From: Diphasiastrum complanatum
Lineage: Eukaryota > Streptophyta > Lycopodiopsida > Lycopodiales > Lycopodiaceae
Length of the DNA: 64,000 nucleotides
Assembly (NCBI GenBank): GCA_029204225.1
Contig: CM055103.1
Location: 39,736,125 to 39,800,124 of the forward strand
Direction: 5' to 3'
Positions 1-12,600 of the stretch are shown here, in pieces (the first letter of the stretch is position 1; every line of letters starts with the position of its first letter). The notes beneath the pieces were generated by a model. That model was given only the letters and a program-made list of their open reading frames with translations, had not been told where the DNA came from and did not search any database. A program made the translations under genes and the position numbers.

Positions 1-658
1 TGTCTACATCTCCTCCCCAGCTTGCATCAGAATAACCACTCAACTGATGAAGATTGTCGTTACTGACATCTCCATAGCAGATGCACTGGTCCATGGTAGC
101 TCGAATATATCTCATGACTCGAATAAGAGCCTTCCAATGCGTAATTCCAGGATTAGCCATGTATTGGTTGAGTGAGCTAACAACAAAAGAGATATCTGGT
201 CTTGTACAGACCATTACATACATGAGAGATCCGAGTATCGATCGATACAGATATTCTCTCATCTCCTCTTCTTCCTGCTTGGTCTGGGGACATTGGTCCT
301 TCTACAGATGCAGGCCTGGATCCATTGGTGAGTGAGCTAATTTACAATTCATCAAATTGTATATGTTAAGAATATTATAAAGATACCTTTGTTGAGTGAT
401 GTAGATCAGTCGATTTGCTTTGTCTCTGTGGATTTGAATTCCCAAACAGAAGTGAGCTTCGCCCAGATCAGTCATGATGAATTCTGAGAACAGCATCTGT
501 TTCGAATTTTTGACCATATTGGTATTGTTGCTGAAGAGCAACGTATCATCAACATACAAGGTGATGATAATGAAGGCTTGCTGCACTGACTTCAAATAAA
601 CGTTGCAATCAGCAGTGCTTGGTTTGAATCCTTGTGAATAATTTGTCATGAATTCCAA
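1..658 (-). pseudogene. Copia reverse transcriptase to RNase H fragment, unit A
   Basis: The minus-strand reading 658 to 302 is the C-terminal half of a Ty1/Copia reverse transcriptase. It has the GFKPSTADCNVY block, the catalytic YVDD followed by TLLFSN, then LGEAHFCLGIQI and the QQRYLYNIL block. The upstream palm motifs are missing because the reading begins abruptly at unrelated sequence near 660. Bases 1-300 continue towards RNase H in other frames and run off the window. The fragment has no start context and no partner domains, so it is a dead piece. Confidence 0.8.
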
Positions 659-1375
659 GACAAATTATATGTCGTGAATGATTCGCGAAGAGCTAGATTG
701 TGCTCGACTCATAATTAGTCGCAAATGATTCGCGAAAAACAAGACTAAAAATTAATCGTCTATTACCAGAAAGAGCAACTAGAAAGATTAGACAAAATGA
801 AAAATAAGCATAGCAATATTAACGTAGATCTGAACGCAGAACAATGAACTGTATCATATTAAGTATATTATGTATACATGTCAATAATGCTGTAGAGCAC
901 AATACAATAGCAGACAAAACCACATGCCCTTATCTTGTCTGTAATGAGGATGAAGCCTCTTCTCCTAGTCTCTTCTTATCTATTCATCAACTTCATCATC
1001 TACTTACATCGTCATTGAATTACACAGATGGTGTTCAATATATATCTATACATAATATTACAAGTGTGCTTAGTGAAAGTATAGAGTGGATGTGCTGTCT
1101 GTAGGAGATCGTGGGTGGCTGCAATCGTTGTCCAATCTGGTAGCGCAACTGCATGGGGTGAGCATGAGAAGCGTGCGAGGTCAGCAAATGCTGAAGTGAA
1201 CGTTGCTGATGATGCAAAAAGTGCGTCACTCTTACGAATGGCCTTAGGATAAGATTTACAGGGTGCCTTAGCTTTTAAAGCACCTCCGGCATTCTGGAGA
1301 GTAGTGTCCCCCTTTTTCCTGTCACCATAACCTGTGTAAAAACACAGTGTCACGATTCTTTGGCCTTTTATTCAT

Positions 1376-2365
1376 CTATGCAAATTTGCGTGTAAATATG
1401 CAGATTCCGTGACAATGTTCTGGATCCGTACTGAATGCCTTGATCTTCAGACTGAGCAACGCACAAAATCTGTTGTGTGCATTAACACTGAGTGCTTTCG
1501 TGAAAATGTCTGCAACCATGTCCTGCGTTCTACAGTACGTTAAGCTCACCTCTCTGTCGAGAACCTTGCCCCTGATGTAGTGATATCTGATCTCAATGTG
1601 CTTACTCCTAGAATGAAATCTAGGGTTGGCCGATAAGGCAATAGCACTTTGATTATCACAAAAGAAAATTGTAGGGCTGTACTGATACAGATTGATGTCT
1701 GATAGCAGATTTCTCAACCAGAACGCTTTCTTAATAGATTGAGAAGTAGCAATGTATTCTGCTTTAGTGGAAGAAAGTGCGATAGAGGTTTGCTTATGAC
1801 TGTTCCACGAAATAGAACTGCCGTTGAAGAAGAATGTAAATCCAGATGTGGACTTACGATTCTCTGCATCTCCTCCCCAGCTTGCATCAGAATAACCACT
1901 CAACTGATGAAGATTGTCGTTGCTGACATCTCCATAGCAGATGCATTGGTCCATGGTAGCTCGAATATATCTCATGACTCGAATAAGAGCCTTCCAATGC
2001 GTAATTCCAGGATTAGCCATGTATTGGCTGAGTGAGCTAACAACAAAAGAGATATCTGGTCTTGTACAGACCATTGCGTACATGAGAGATCCGAGTATTT
2101 ATCGATACAGATATTCTCTCATCTACTCTTCTTCCTGCTTGGTCTGGGGACATTGGTTCTTCTACAGATGCAGGCCTGGATCCACTGGTGAGTGAGCTAA
2201 TTTACAATTCATCAATTTGTATATGTTAAGAATATTATGAAGATACCTTTGTTGAGTGATGTAGATCAGTCGATTTGTTTTGTCTCTGTGGATTTGAATT
2301 CCCAAACAAAAGTGAGCTTCGTCCAGATCAGTTATGGCGAATTCTGAGAACAACAAACGTTGCAA
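1376..2365 (-). pseudogene. Copia RT end and RNase H domain, unit B
   Basis: 2365-2162 is a short RT tail and 2083-1376 is an open RNase H frame of 235 residues. Diagnostic Copia RNase H features are CTRPDIS near the N-terminus, YSDASWGGD with the first catalytic Asp, STSGFTFF, SSTKAEYIA with the catalytic Glu, CDNQSAI and RSKHIEIRYHYIR, then VADIFTKAL near the C-terminus. The RT tail and RNase H are in different frames and the RT active site is deleted. The domain degrades the RNA strand of the replication hybrid in intact elements. It is well preserved but not part of a complete pol. Confidence 0.85.
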
Positions 2366-3190
2366 TCAGCAGTGCTTGGTTTGAATCCTTGTGAATAATT
2401 TGTCATGAATTGCAAGACAAATTATATGTCGCGAATGATTCGCGAAGAGCTAGACTGTGCTCGTCTTATAATTAGTCACAAATGATTCGCGAAAGACAAG
2501 ACTAAAAATTAATTGTCTAATACTAGAAAGAGCAACTAGAAAGATCAGACAAAATGAAGAATAAACATAGCAATATTAACATAGATATGAACGTAGAACA
2601 GTGAACTGTATCAGATTAAGTATATCATGTATACATGTCAATAATGCGGTAGAGCACAATACAATAGCAGACAAAACCACGTGCCCTACAAAGCTTATCT
2701 TGTCTGTAATGAGGAATGAAGCCTCTTCTTTTAGTCTCTTTGTATCTATTCATCAACTTCATCATCTACTTACATCGTCATTGAATTACACAGATGGTGT
2801 TCAATATATATCTATACATAATATTATAGGTGTGCAGATGTGAAAGTACAAAGTGGATGTGCTGTCTGTAGGAGATCATGGGTGGCTACAATCGTTGTCC
2901 AATCTGTTAGCGCAACTGCATGGGGTGAGCATGAGAAGCGTGTGACGTCAGCCAATGTTGAAGTGAACATTGGTGATGATGCGAAAAGTGTGTCACTCTT
3001 ACGAATGGCCTTAGGATAAGATTTACAGGGTGCCTTAGCTTTTAAAGCACCTCCGACATTCTGTAGAGTAGTGTTCCCTTTTCGCTTGTCACCATAACCT
3101 GTGTAAAAACACAGTGTCGCGATTCTTTGGCCTTTTATTTATCTGTGCGAATTTGCGTGTAAATATGCAGATTGCATGATAACGTTAGTA

Positions 3191-3828
3191 AATATGCAGC
3201 ATGCATGGAGGCAGATAAAATGGAATTTAGGTGAGTAGGAGTAAATCCAACATTATGCATTGCAATGCTGTATGTATTGTCATATTTGTGCAGTCTCCAT
3301 ATCATATGTTACAAGTGTCTTTGTAATGTTAGAAATGATTCCGTTTTAGCTTTTATGCACACTGTAGCTTTTCTCGTACTTTAATGTTTGCATGGTCTCT
3401 ATTTAATCTCTTATAGGTATGTTTGTGATGTTAAAAATGCTTCAATTTTTTTTGGCTATTATGTATTGTGATTATTGACATGAAATATTTGCAACTGGAT
3501 TGTTTCAAAGTGAGATTCAAGGTTGTAGCTTCTAAGGATATAGATTATGATCATCTCATCCCTATTCGCTCTTGTTATTCTGCTAGCCTTGTCTCTATGT
3601 ACTATGCCAAAGAATGCAAGGCAAATGAGGTCATAAATCCATATCATCCCTAGCAGTTCATATAAATGAGAGTATCGAGCAAGATGTGAAAGCCATTTTC
3701 GACAAGCCAAAAGAAACCTTTGGCAAGTTGCACATCCTCATCAACAGGGTAAACATACTTTTCTAGCTAGACAATGTCAAGACAAGAGCACACAAGCATG
3801 CATCAATCCAGAACTATCATACACATAC
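3191..3828 (+). pseudogene. Short-chain dehydrogenase/reductase exon fragment (about 3653-3751)
   Basis: Frame 2 over 3653-3751 reads like the segment of classical SDR enzymes before the NNAG motif: acidic DVKAIFD, then ETFGKLHILIN, where the family usually has FGKxDILVNNAG. Here ILIN is followed by R-V and then by GTAAAC, which could be a splice donor or simply decay. No Rossmann glycine motif or YxxxK catalytic site was found nearby. It may be a captured or leftover host exon. The rest of 3191-3828 shows no recognisable gene. Confidence 0.4.
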
Positions 3829-4220
3829 TGTGAAGACCCTTGATGAAAAACCTAAGTAAAAAACTTGTTGCTCTCGAGTAGAGAGAGAAATAAAAAGCCT
3901 TGCTTTCGGGTAGAGAGAATGTAAATTTTTTTCTAAGTGTTAGAGCTACTCTCTCCTAAAAAAAACTAAGTGTCAATTCGAGCTCTCACTCTCTCATAGA
4001 GTAGCTCGAGATCCAAAATAGATGGAAACATAGCTCAATGATTGGACCACTCTCAAATCACCTCTTACTATGATTGGACCATTTTTGGTACACCTCTTGC
4101 TCCTATTGGTCCACATGGTCAAATAACATGATGAGGTGCTTAATCCTCCATCATGCCAATTGTTAGCAACCTACACTAACTCGAGCTATTTTAGATCATA
4201 GTTGGCTCAAAACGTGACCA
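3829..4220 (-). repeat. LTR fragment with CCAAT array (family G-like)
   Basis: This resembles the LTRs at 21840 and 61197. It has the paired CTCTCG-GTAGAGAGA words near 3875-3920, then ATTGG motifs at 4041, 4073 and 4105, exactly 32 bp apart, and the word order around them is the same. It lies just downstream (minus strand) of a Copia RNase H remnant, so it is probably the 3' LTR of that element. The ends are uncertain. Confidence 0.55.
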
Positions 4221-4418
4221 CCAACATATTTACAAGTGTACACGGAAGTGTATGAAGCCTAGTACCCCCAAAAGTGAAGATCCTAGATAGAAAGCTTTTA
4301 CATTTTTCACACTCCTTAAAAGATATCTATCTATTTTAACATAGATTTTTAAATCAAGCCATCCTTGAGCAATGGGTTGATTTGCAACACATGATGATCC
4401 AATATGCTCCAAGGTGAT

Positions 4419-5330
4419 CTATTTCCCAATGACTTTCTCCCTCACAAAGTGGTGTACTACCTCGATGTGCTTGCTTCTTGCATGGAATATTGGATTGTTT
4501 GCAAGAGCTTGTGCTGAGATGTTATCATTTTTTATAGTAGATGGATCTTCATCCTTGATGCACCTTAGCTCCATGAGTAGCCTCTTGATCCACAAAACTT
4601 CCTTGGTGGTTGTTGTAAGGGCCTTGTACTCAGCTTCACATGATGACAATGAGATAGTATCTTGTTTTTTGGATAACCAAGATACAAGATTGCCTCCAAT
4701 AAAGATGCTGTAAGCACTTCTGGACTTCCTACCTACAAAATTTGAATCTAAAAATGCAACTATTGTTAGGTCCTATCCTTCGTTGATCAAACCATAGTCT
4801 AATGTGGAGGAAACATATCTCAAGGTCCTTTTGGCCGACTTCCAATGACAAACTTTTGGATCTTGTATGTATTGATTCAATTTGTGCACACTAAAACTCA
4901 AATCTAGCCTAGTTAAAGTCAACCAAATAAGGAATCCAATAAGACTCCTATAAAGGGTGATGTCTTCGAAGGACTTTCATCCCATTTCATAGGATCTTTC
5001 CATTGGAGTATCTTTACTCTTACAATGTTCCATATGAAACTTTTTAAGCCTAGACAGAGCATATCTAGATTGACTAATAAAAGCTTGATCTTGCCATAAA
5101 TCTATCTCTAGGCTCAATATGTAATGGAGATCTCCTAGATCTTGCATCTTAACTCCCTAGAGCTTCATGCAACTTCCACTCAAAATAATATCATCTACAT
5201 AAATAATGAGAATGATTAAATTGCAGCCTACAGATTTAATGTACAAAGAAGGATCATACTCACTTACATTGAATCCAAGTGAGATAAGATAATGTGAAAA
5301 TTGTAAAAGCTATCTATCTTGAGTCTTGGG
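4419..5330 (-). pseudogene. Copia reverse transcriptase and RNase H remnant
   Basis: On the minus strand 5330 to 4419 can be followed through most of RT and RNase H. It shows IIYVDDIILSG (palm active site) near 5215-5180, LGDLHYILSLEI, SQSRYALSRLKKF, TRLDLSFSVHKLNQY, FLDSNFVGRKSRSA, SLSSCEAEYKAL with the RNase H Glu, and ARSKHIEVVHHFVREKV at the end. Several stop codons and at least one frame disturbance interrupt it. Integrase, protease and gag are absent. It belongs to a different Copia lineage from the copy at 1376-2083, judging by its divergent residues. Confidence 0.8.
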
Positions 5331-5619
5331 GGTCCTATAACAAATTTACTCCTTGTACATATGTTAGTAGGTGATTAGGCCAAAATTAGCTTTGTATTAG
5401 CTCGAGGTATTGCAGGCCTTAAATACTTGGCTTGATGGTAGCGGGCTAGTGACATTTCATCTCATGTTGTAAATGTGACCAATCAAAAGAGAGAGATGCA
5501 TAGAAATGGTCTAATCACATGTAGGAGGTGACAACCCATTAGAACAATGAAATTTAGAGATGCTATGTTTGAGATCCAATCATTTTACTTGATTACTACT
5601 CCTCTTGGATCTTAAGCTA

Positions 5620-5623
<4 letters not shown>

Positions 5624-5662
<39 letters not shown>

Positions 5663-6052
5663 AAGACCACTAGGGAAAACCCACCTAAGATGAGGATAGG
5701 AAAACACCACAGGAGACATGTAAGAGAAAAACCTTCCGACCAATTCTAAATCAGTCCTAGATCTAGCCCCCGAGCAATGCCATCTGAGAGCTAGAGGAGA
5801 AAGGAGCAACTGGTAACCTGAGCCCAAGATGTCAACGGGAGAATCACTACACCAATATATAGAGAATAGATTTCTGTGCATGAACCCATGCAATTTCCAT
5901 GCAGTCCAACTATAAATAGATCACATCTCTTCATGCAATTCTCCTATTTATATCCGTCACATGTACATGCACTACTCCATATGTCTCAATCAGAGTGTTT
6001 GGGTCCTCTCAAGGTTATTAGTCACAAACAGGCCTCGATATGGAATCCTCTT
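5624..6052 (-). repeat. GA tract fused to a Gypsy-type LTR fragment
   Basis: A 37-bp (GA)n tract at 5624-5660 is joined directly to 5661-6052, which is a diverged copy of 9841-10218 (the LTR at 9838-10270). The LTR end that should precede TAAAGACCAC is missing and replaced by the microsatellite. The other side diverges at about 6052. Confidence 0.7.
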
Positions 6053-9000
6053 CTTTCCTTGAGGCTGAACAATAAAACTTATTAGGGTTTTTGGGGCCAT
6101 TTGTGGTCTTTGTGAGGTTTATGTTTTTATTTTTATTTTTCATTTTGGGCATAAATTTTCTTATTAGCTGATAAAGTTGAATTGATGCAAGGTTAGCAAT
6201 TTGACTAATTGCATGGCTATTTGTAACTTGGCATTTGGCTCTCGGTATGTAACTTTTGGGAGTTACATGGCTTTGGTGTGTTACATCGGTAGTTAAGCGT
6301 AAGCCCATTATTTGTAGAGCCTTGGTACCTTTGTATCTAAGCTGACTTTGACGAAATGGAGAAAGATGTCGGGATAATTTATTTGCTGGTATGTGATCCT
6401 AACTAAAATTTTATTAGAAAAATTCATAAATTTAGGATTAACATCAAATAAATGACTCTTGAAAATATGGTTCTCAAGCATGTACCAAGTAAGGTAATTT
6501 GATTCCTTGGTACTATCCTAGTTAATCACTTAACTATGGAGTATCGGTGTTCCCAATAGATAGACTTAAATGGTGTTTGTGTTTTTTCCTTTTTCGTCAC
6601 CGATGGGTTTGTTATTGTATTCCCGATGATTTGGATCATTAAGATTGAGCAAGCCAGAGCTTTTAAGATACTTGTTAGAGTGAATTTCTGTTGAATTAAT
6701 GGAGTAATAGTTGATAATATTTGGAGGTAATTCTTTATTCGACACATTAGTTTTGTCGAATACCGAGGAAGAAGTGCCCGAATCCAAATTTTATGGGTTT
6801 TCCATTAGTTACATGCAACTTTAACGAAGTAATGATTAAGCTAATATATGGAATAGATATGTGTCTATACCTGGTATAGGAAATCCAGATGAATTGGGTG
6901 AATTCTATATCAGATATGGACCTGGAAGGAAGAGCTGATGGATGATATGGGACATTAGTAATTTCGGAAAGGGAATTCTAAGACTGTTTAGATCTGATTG
7001 TCAATGGTAAATTTGAGTACCTAGTCATGATATGGGAAAAATCGGCCTTTGCTTGTTTGAAAGGTATTTTGAAAAATTTTGAGATTTAGTCTGGACCCAT
7101 TAATGGTATTTCATAATTTACAAAATCAGAGGACCCTTAAAGCTAATTCTCACTTTAAAAAAAAATCCTTACTTCTTTTAAATTTCTCAAATTTGGACAT
7201 CAGATTAAATTCATATGATCCTTCCAGTATGAAAATTATTTCATGTTTATAATCATGTGAATCACTACTTGGATAAGGCTTGGAATTTGAAATATTCCGA
7301 GGTGTTGGTATTTCAATTTCTTAATCCCGGATTGTCTCTTATGCATAGGTAGATCTCAAATAAATTATAGTTACTGTCACTTGTATTGAGAATATCTAAA
7401 AGAGAAGTCTTGAGTACAATAGAGTGAATCCTATTTGGAAGGCACTTATTATTGATTTTTTCTTAATTTGATATTTTCATTTATCATCTCTCTAATAAAC
7501 TTTTATAAGAAATTAGAAATTTCTTTTAAACAGAGGGGTGAACTGATGAGTAAAATTCTATTAGAGGACCTATCAGTTGCACAAATTTGAGAGAAATTCT
7601 CTAGGGATTGTGTGGAACAATCTAGAACTAGAAATGGATTGAGACTGGAACCCGTTATAAATAGTATTGAGCAAGATCGGAAGTTACTAATCCCAGTTGT
7701 TGGGGATAGAAGTAATTTTGATCTTGGAATGTTTGCATGAATCGGCTTAATCTTAGTAGATACTAGGATCAGGGAAATGGTTGATTAAATGAGAAATTTG
7801 GGAATAAGAGGTATGATTGGGTTGGAAAACTAGTGAGAGTGAGTGTGGTCTCAGTCTTAGAGATGTTCCAGATATGTTATTTACTCATGAAATAGAATTT
7901 TTTTGTAGTCGATTTACAACTTTCTCAGTGAGATATGACAATAACATATGCGGCTTTTGGAGGAATTTGCTAGATAATGACATATATGTTTATGTACTAG
8001 GTCATAGTGAGATTATTCTCATATCTGCACTTTTCATCTTTTATGGATCTACTATGTATTCTTGGTTACTAGAGTTATTTGGTGCACTTAACCTAGTCGG
8101 TGAACATAGACATATGATCAAGTATTGTTGGAACAAATACTTGTAGAGTTATCAGATCTTGTTTTGAAAGATTTACTTGTTAACTTAAAACTGATTTGGA
8201 TTAGGAGCTAAATGTGGTGTTATACTATTGTAATTAAGATCTGCACCGAGACATTTGAGATTTCTAAATCATTGGCAATTAACTTGAGTGGGTCGTTTAT
8301 TCCTGTTGAAGTTAATTGGTAAAACTGATAGTGTGAAGAAAATTTACCGAAAACTGTTTGTTTTGTGTGTATTGCTTCTAAGACACATGATTTATGAGTC
8401 ATTTGAATTCATCAGGAATAATTGTGTGCATAGGATACAGAGTTCTTGGGTGAGTATTTCTCAGTTGGGAAATAGACTTAATACATTAGTGATTGTATTT
8501 TAGACCGCTCAATTGGATACCGAATCGTAATGGTTCCAAGAATGGTAATTGAATTTTTTGGAATTCAGTAGATTTTTGTTGGACATATTTCAGTATTCCT
8601 TAATGAGAGAAACATGCTGAAGACAGGAAGATAATCGACTCTACAACTGCCAAACTACAGCTCGCTCCCAACAAAGCATTGCAAGTATCCATCAACAGAG
8701 GTTCCACAAAGTTTCATCCATATCGGACTACTCCTGGGAACTCACCTGGAATCAACGGGGTAAATCAGCGCTTTCAATCTTGGATTCAACTGTCTTTTAG
8801 CTTCACACCAAAAGCGTTGAATCAACGCGACTCCTTGCAACTGCCACAACTTGTGGAGCATCCATACAGTCAGCCAAGTAACAAAGAAGTTTAGAAAAGC
8901 GTTTCATAGAGGAATTTGTTATCCTAGAATAGACTATCAGTCCTCCATTCGCAATCCCAAAACTCCACCGAGCTACACAAAGAAATAACAACTGAACAAC

Positions 9001-9822
9001 AAGCTGCCCTCATGACTTCCCAGCTTATCATGAGCTAAAAAAGTAATTACAGGTCAAGAAATGGCTGGCAAACAACTGCTCAAAAGCTATTCATGCAATT
9101 TTTGGCCAGTAACCTACCTTCTCCATGTTTCCAAGCCTCAAATTCCTAGCTGCATGCAATTAACTTTTCCAAACAATCAAGATTGTTTTATTAGGGAATT
9201 GTTAATTCAACCAGTCAGGGTTCCAGTCTCAAATCTCTTGTCTTTTTCTACTAACAACTAGAGAGTAATCAACCAACCACTTCCAATCTATGGTCAACAT
9301 CTTTGCATGTCTTATATTTTAGTAAAGAAATAGTTTTCAACATGCAATCAAAGTCCAGTAACTCAGTTGCAACAAGTCTTTTTTCCAGGATAAATTGATC
9401 CCACACCAATCTACCAAAAAGAAATGTCCTACAACATAATCTGAAACTGAATGTCAACCATTATGAACAGACGTGAGTTCTTCACTCTTGTAACAAGCAG
9501 ATTTAAGCCATACGACAAGCAATTAAAGTCTAGCCAAACAGATTATACTACAACAACTGAAAGTGTTTTAAAGGCTCCAGGAATTTGACAATGAAGCATA
9601 CACTAAATCTCAGCATTTTCAATAAAAAAATCAACGAAGTAGAAGAGCACTCTACTACCATTTTTGATAAGCATGTTTCAAACCGAATTTAGTGAATCCT
9701 ACTCCATAATTTCCTTGAGAAATTAGCTCTCCAACGGAAACGTAAATACTAAATCCAAGCAATCACAAGTTCCAATCTGATGTAGAACTTGTCTCCATCC
9801 TATCCAAGATTGCATCTTAGCT
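6053..9822. other. Long stretch without a recognised gene
   Basis: About 3.8 kb of AT-rich sequence. The longest forward frame (7817-8146, 109 codons) matches no family I know. 8640-9822 lies next to a Gypsy-type primer-binding site and may be decayed internal sequence of that element, read on the minus strand, but I find no gag or pol motif in it. Confidence 0.5.
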
Positions 9823-10270
9823 GGGCTCTAATACCAATGTAAAGACCACTAGGGAAAATTCTCTAAGGTGAGGATAGGAAAACACTACATGAGACATGTA
9901 GGAGCAAAACCTCCCAACCAGTCCTAGATCAATCCTAGATCTTGCCCCCAAGCCATGCCATCTGAAAGCTAGAGGAGAAGAGAGCAACTGGTAACGTGAG
10001 CCCAAGTTGTTGACGGGAGAATCACTACCCCAATAGAGAGTAGATTTTTGTGCTCGAACCCATGCAATTTCCATCCAGTCCAACTATAACTAGGTCACAT
10101 TTCTTCATGCAGTCCTCCTGTCTATATTCGTCACACGTACATGCACTACTCCATATGTCTCAATTAGAGTGTCTAGGTCCTCTCAAAGGTATTAGTCACA
10201 AATAGGCCTTGACATGGAATCAAATCTCGGCGTGACCAATAATCTTGAACATCGGAGGGCCGATCTAACA
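9823..10270 (-). repeat. LTR with adjacent tRNA-Met primer site (minus strand)
   Basis: 9823-9836 is the reverse complement of TGGTATTAGAGCCC, a one-base variant of the plant initiator tRNA-Met primer site. Next to it 9838-10270 runs from TGTAAAG to CTAACA on the plus strand, so on the minus strand it is a 433-bp TG..CA LTR that ends just before the primer site. This is the 5' LTR of a minus-strand element whose body is not recognisable. Confidence 0.65.
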
Positions 10271-10306
10271 TATTAGGACTATTCCATGTCCTTAGCTGAA
10301 TATGGC

Positions 10307-10514
<208 letters not shown>

Positions 10515-10779
10515 CTATAAGAGAACTGGTCAATTCCCAAGGAGTTCATCCCTTGACACTTGCAAAGTAGGAGATCACTCTAGTACAATATTATGGTCCA
10601 AATTGAGCTTTAGATAGCCATTTTAGATCTTGGAACCTTTTAACTTCTGTTCTCATGAACATAAGTGATATCTTGTTGTCCTCACTTTGATTTCTAGTAT
10701 TTGGATTCATTTTATCTTGTGAGTGTTAAGTCTAATCTCTATAAAACTCTCATCACAATTGAAAGTTTCACATAGATCC

Positions 10780-11426
10780 TGTGAAAATTGTCAACATTTC
10801 CTTGTCTAGTTTTAGGCCAAAATTGCTAAAAATGGCACATAGTTTAGGATCTGACTTTTCACACGTGTGAAACAGGTCTAGATATTTTTAGTAAGTGTAT
10901 TTTTTCAGTATGAAGAAGTGTCAAACTTCAAGACCTTCGAAATGAGTCCATTTTCATGTATTTTGGACATATATGCCAATTTTACCTATATAGGGCATAT
11001 TTTAGGTAAGGAGGGTCTAGAGAGAGGAGAGAGAGTCATCTCTCTCAGCTATATATAGCAGGTATGCCGTGGAGAAACAGGTTGGAGCAGATCCATTGTA
11101 TTCATTTGCTTAATGAGAGATTTTTCTATTGGGTTCTCCTTCCATTGTTGGCATTGTGTAGTGATTGAGTTCAAGCTTTGTGTGTATGATCTTAGGTGCT
11201 TTCCAAAAGTGATAGGCTGATGTATTATGGACTGTATAATGCTATTTTGGGCCGCACTTGATGTTTATGGAAGTTTCCATTTGTGATAAATGCTTTTTGA
11301 TCAAGTTCTTTGCATTCTAGGTAGCATAGAATGTGTTGCCAATTCCTAGCTTATGTAGTTTGGAGTGCAAGCATTCAAGCCAATGATCTTGGAGTTTAGA
11401 TCCACTTAGGATCTGTATTTTTCACA
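10780..11426 (+). repeat. 5' LTR
   Basis: 647 bp, TG..CA ends. It holds the 16-bp perfect palindrome TTTCACACGTGTGAAA at 10857-10872 and a TATA box (TATATATA) at 11050-11057, preceded by GA/CT-rich sequence, so transcription probably begins shortly after 11080. Confidence 0.92.
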
Positions 11427-11438
11427 TGGTATCAGAGC
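11427..11438 (+). other. Primer-binding site, initiator tRNA-Met
   Basis: TGGTATCAGAGC immediately follows the LTR end. It is complementary to the 3' end of plant initiator tRNA-Met, the usual Copia primer. The 1.1-kb leader after it (to 12600) includes a short direct repeat, CTCCTTAAGTGGATGA, around 11737-11775. Confidence 0.9.
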
Positions 11439-12600
11439 TGGTTGGCTTCTATTCATAGTAAGTATTCCATTTTTGGTGATATTTGGATGTTTGATCAAGT
11501 TCTAGCATGATTTTGCATTGCTTTGTTGATCAAATCTTACTAACCTTTGTTTTGTGAGTTGAACTTGTGGATCAAAAGCATATTTCAGGTCTATTGAAGA
11601 TCAGAGGCTGAAAAGAAACTATTTTGGATCAGATCATAACACCTGATCATTTGTGATTGTGAGGCTTGTGCATATTCAATACTAACAATGTTCTTTTCAA
11701 TCCTATTGTTGACAATCTCCATTCTTGGATGAACACTCTCCTTAAGTGGATGAAACTTCTCCTTAAGTGGATGACAAATGCTCTTTTGAGTGAGTTGTAA
11801 TTCTCCTAAAGGCTGAGCAAAGCTCCCATTTGGATGAAAGATCCCCTTTTTTGGGTGAACATATTGTAAGCTCCATTGTGAAGAGCATATTGTAAAGATT
11901 GTCATCAATTTTGGCATAAATTTTGGTGTACTTTGTTGAGCATGTAAGTAACTCTCCTTATGTAATTTGATTGGAGCATTTGCTGGAAGGTGTTAACCAT
12001 TATGCAAGTGTGTTTTCAGGTTCTTAACAGGTTGAGGAACATTCTCATGTGAAGTGATCTTAGATCTACATCTAAACACCAAGATTTGACAAGATAGTGA
12101 AGCTAGTCTTGTGATTCACTAAGTGTGCTCATTCATTCACCTCTAAATCTTGTATTTATCACTTGCTGGAGTTTATAAACTTTTAGAAGTGTGGTTTACA
12201 TGTGGTTTTACAGGTTGAATCAATATCTTAGTGTGTTGATCATATGTTGATCAAGTTTGTTCATTACTAGGTAATCTTGGCATCCTAGTTTTGGGTATTT
12301 TCTAAGAATGCAAGTAACTCTTCACACCATAACTTGATTTGGTCACTTGCTGGAAAGTTTGAGAGCTTAAGCAAGAGTGTGTTCAGGTTGGTTTGAGTTT
12401 GTAATCCATTCTTAGTGTGTGCAAAGTGTTGCATGTGTTTTCAATCTTCCTTTCTATGCTTGAAAGCCAAATAGTTTCAAGATAGAGGTCATTTAGGGTT
12501 CTAAATCTTTTAAGATCTTCTCCTTCTTCATTTATTGAGAGAAAGGAGAGTGCTAGGTGCATTAGAACAGAGCCTAAGGACACAAGAAGATTTTAGCATC

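Larger units (their letters stand above)
1..3190 (-). repeat. Tandem duplication of a Copia-derived unit (about 1.78 kb)
   Basis: Bases 1-1405 (unit A, cut by the window edge) and 1406-3190 (unit B) are two copies of one block. For example 11-300 matches 1871-2160 almost base for base, and 841-1400 matches 2598-3180. Read on the minus strand each unit holds about 0.75 kb of noncoding sequence, then a truncated Copia reverse transcriptase, then RNase H. The noncoding part (659-1375 and 2366-3188) abuts RT mid-domain in both copies, so the truncation came before the duplication. Unit B lacks about 103 bp (near 2353) that in unit A carries the YVDD site. The noncoding part may be an LTR, but I could not fix its ends. 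Confidence 0.75.

Noticed and set aside
81-335. Forward frame duplicated at 1941-2195
   Set aside because: It is the antisense shadow of the Copia RT/RNase H junction and is duplicated only because the unit is.
7817-8146. 109-codon forward frame
   Set aside because: No motif, no homologue in the window, and length possible by chance in AT-rich DNA.
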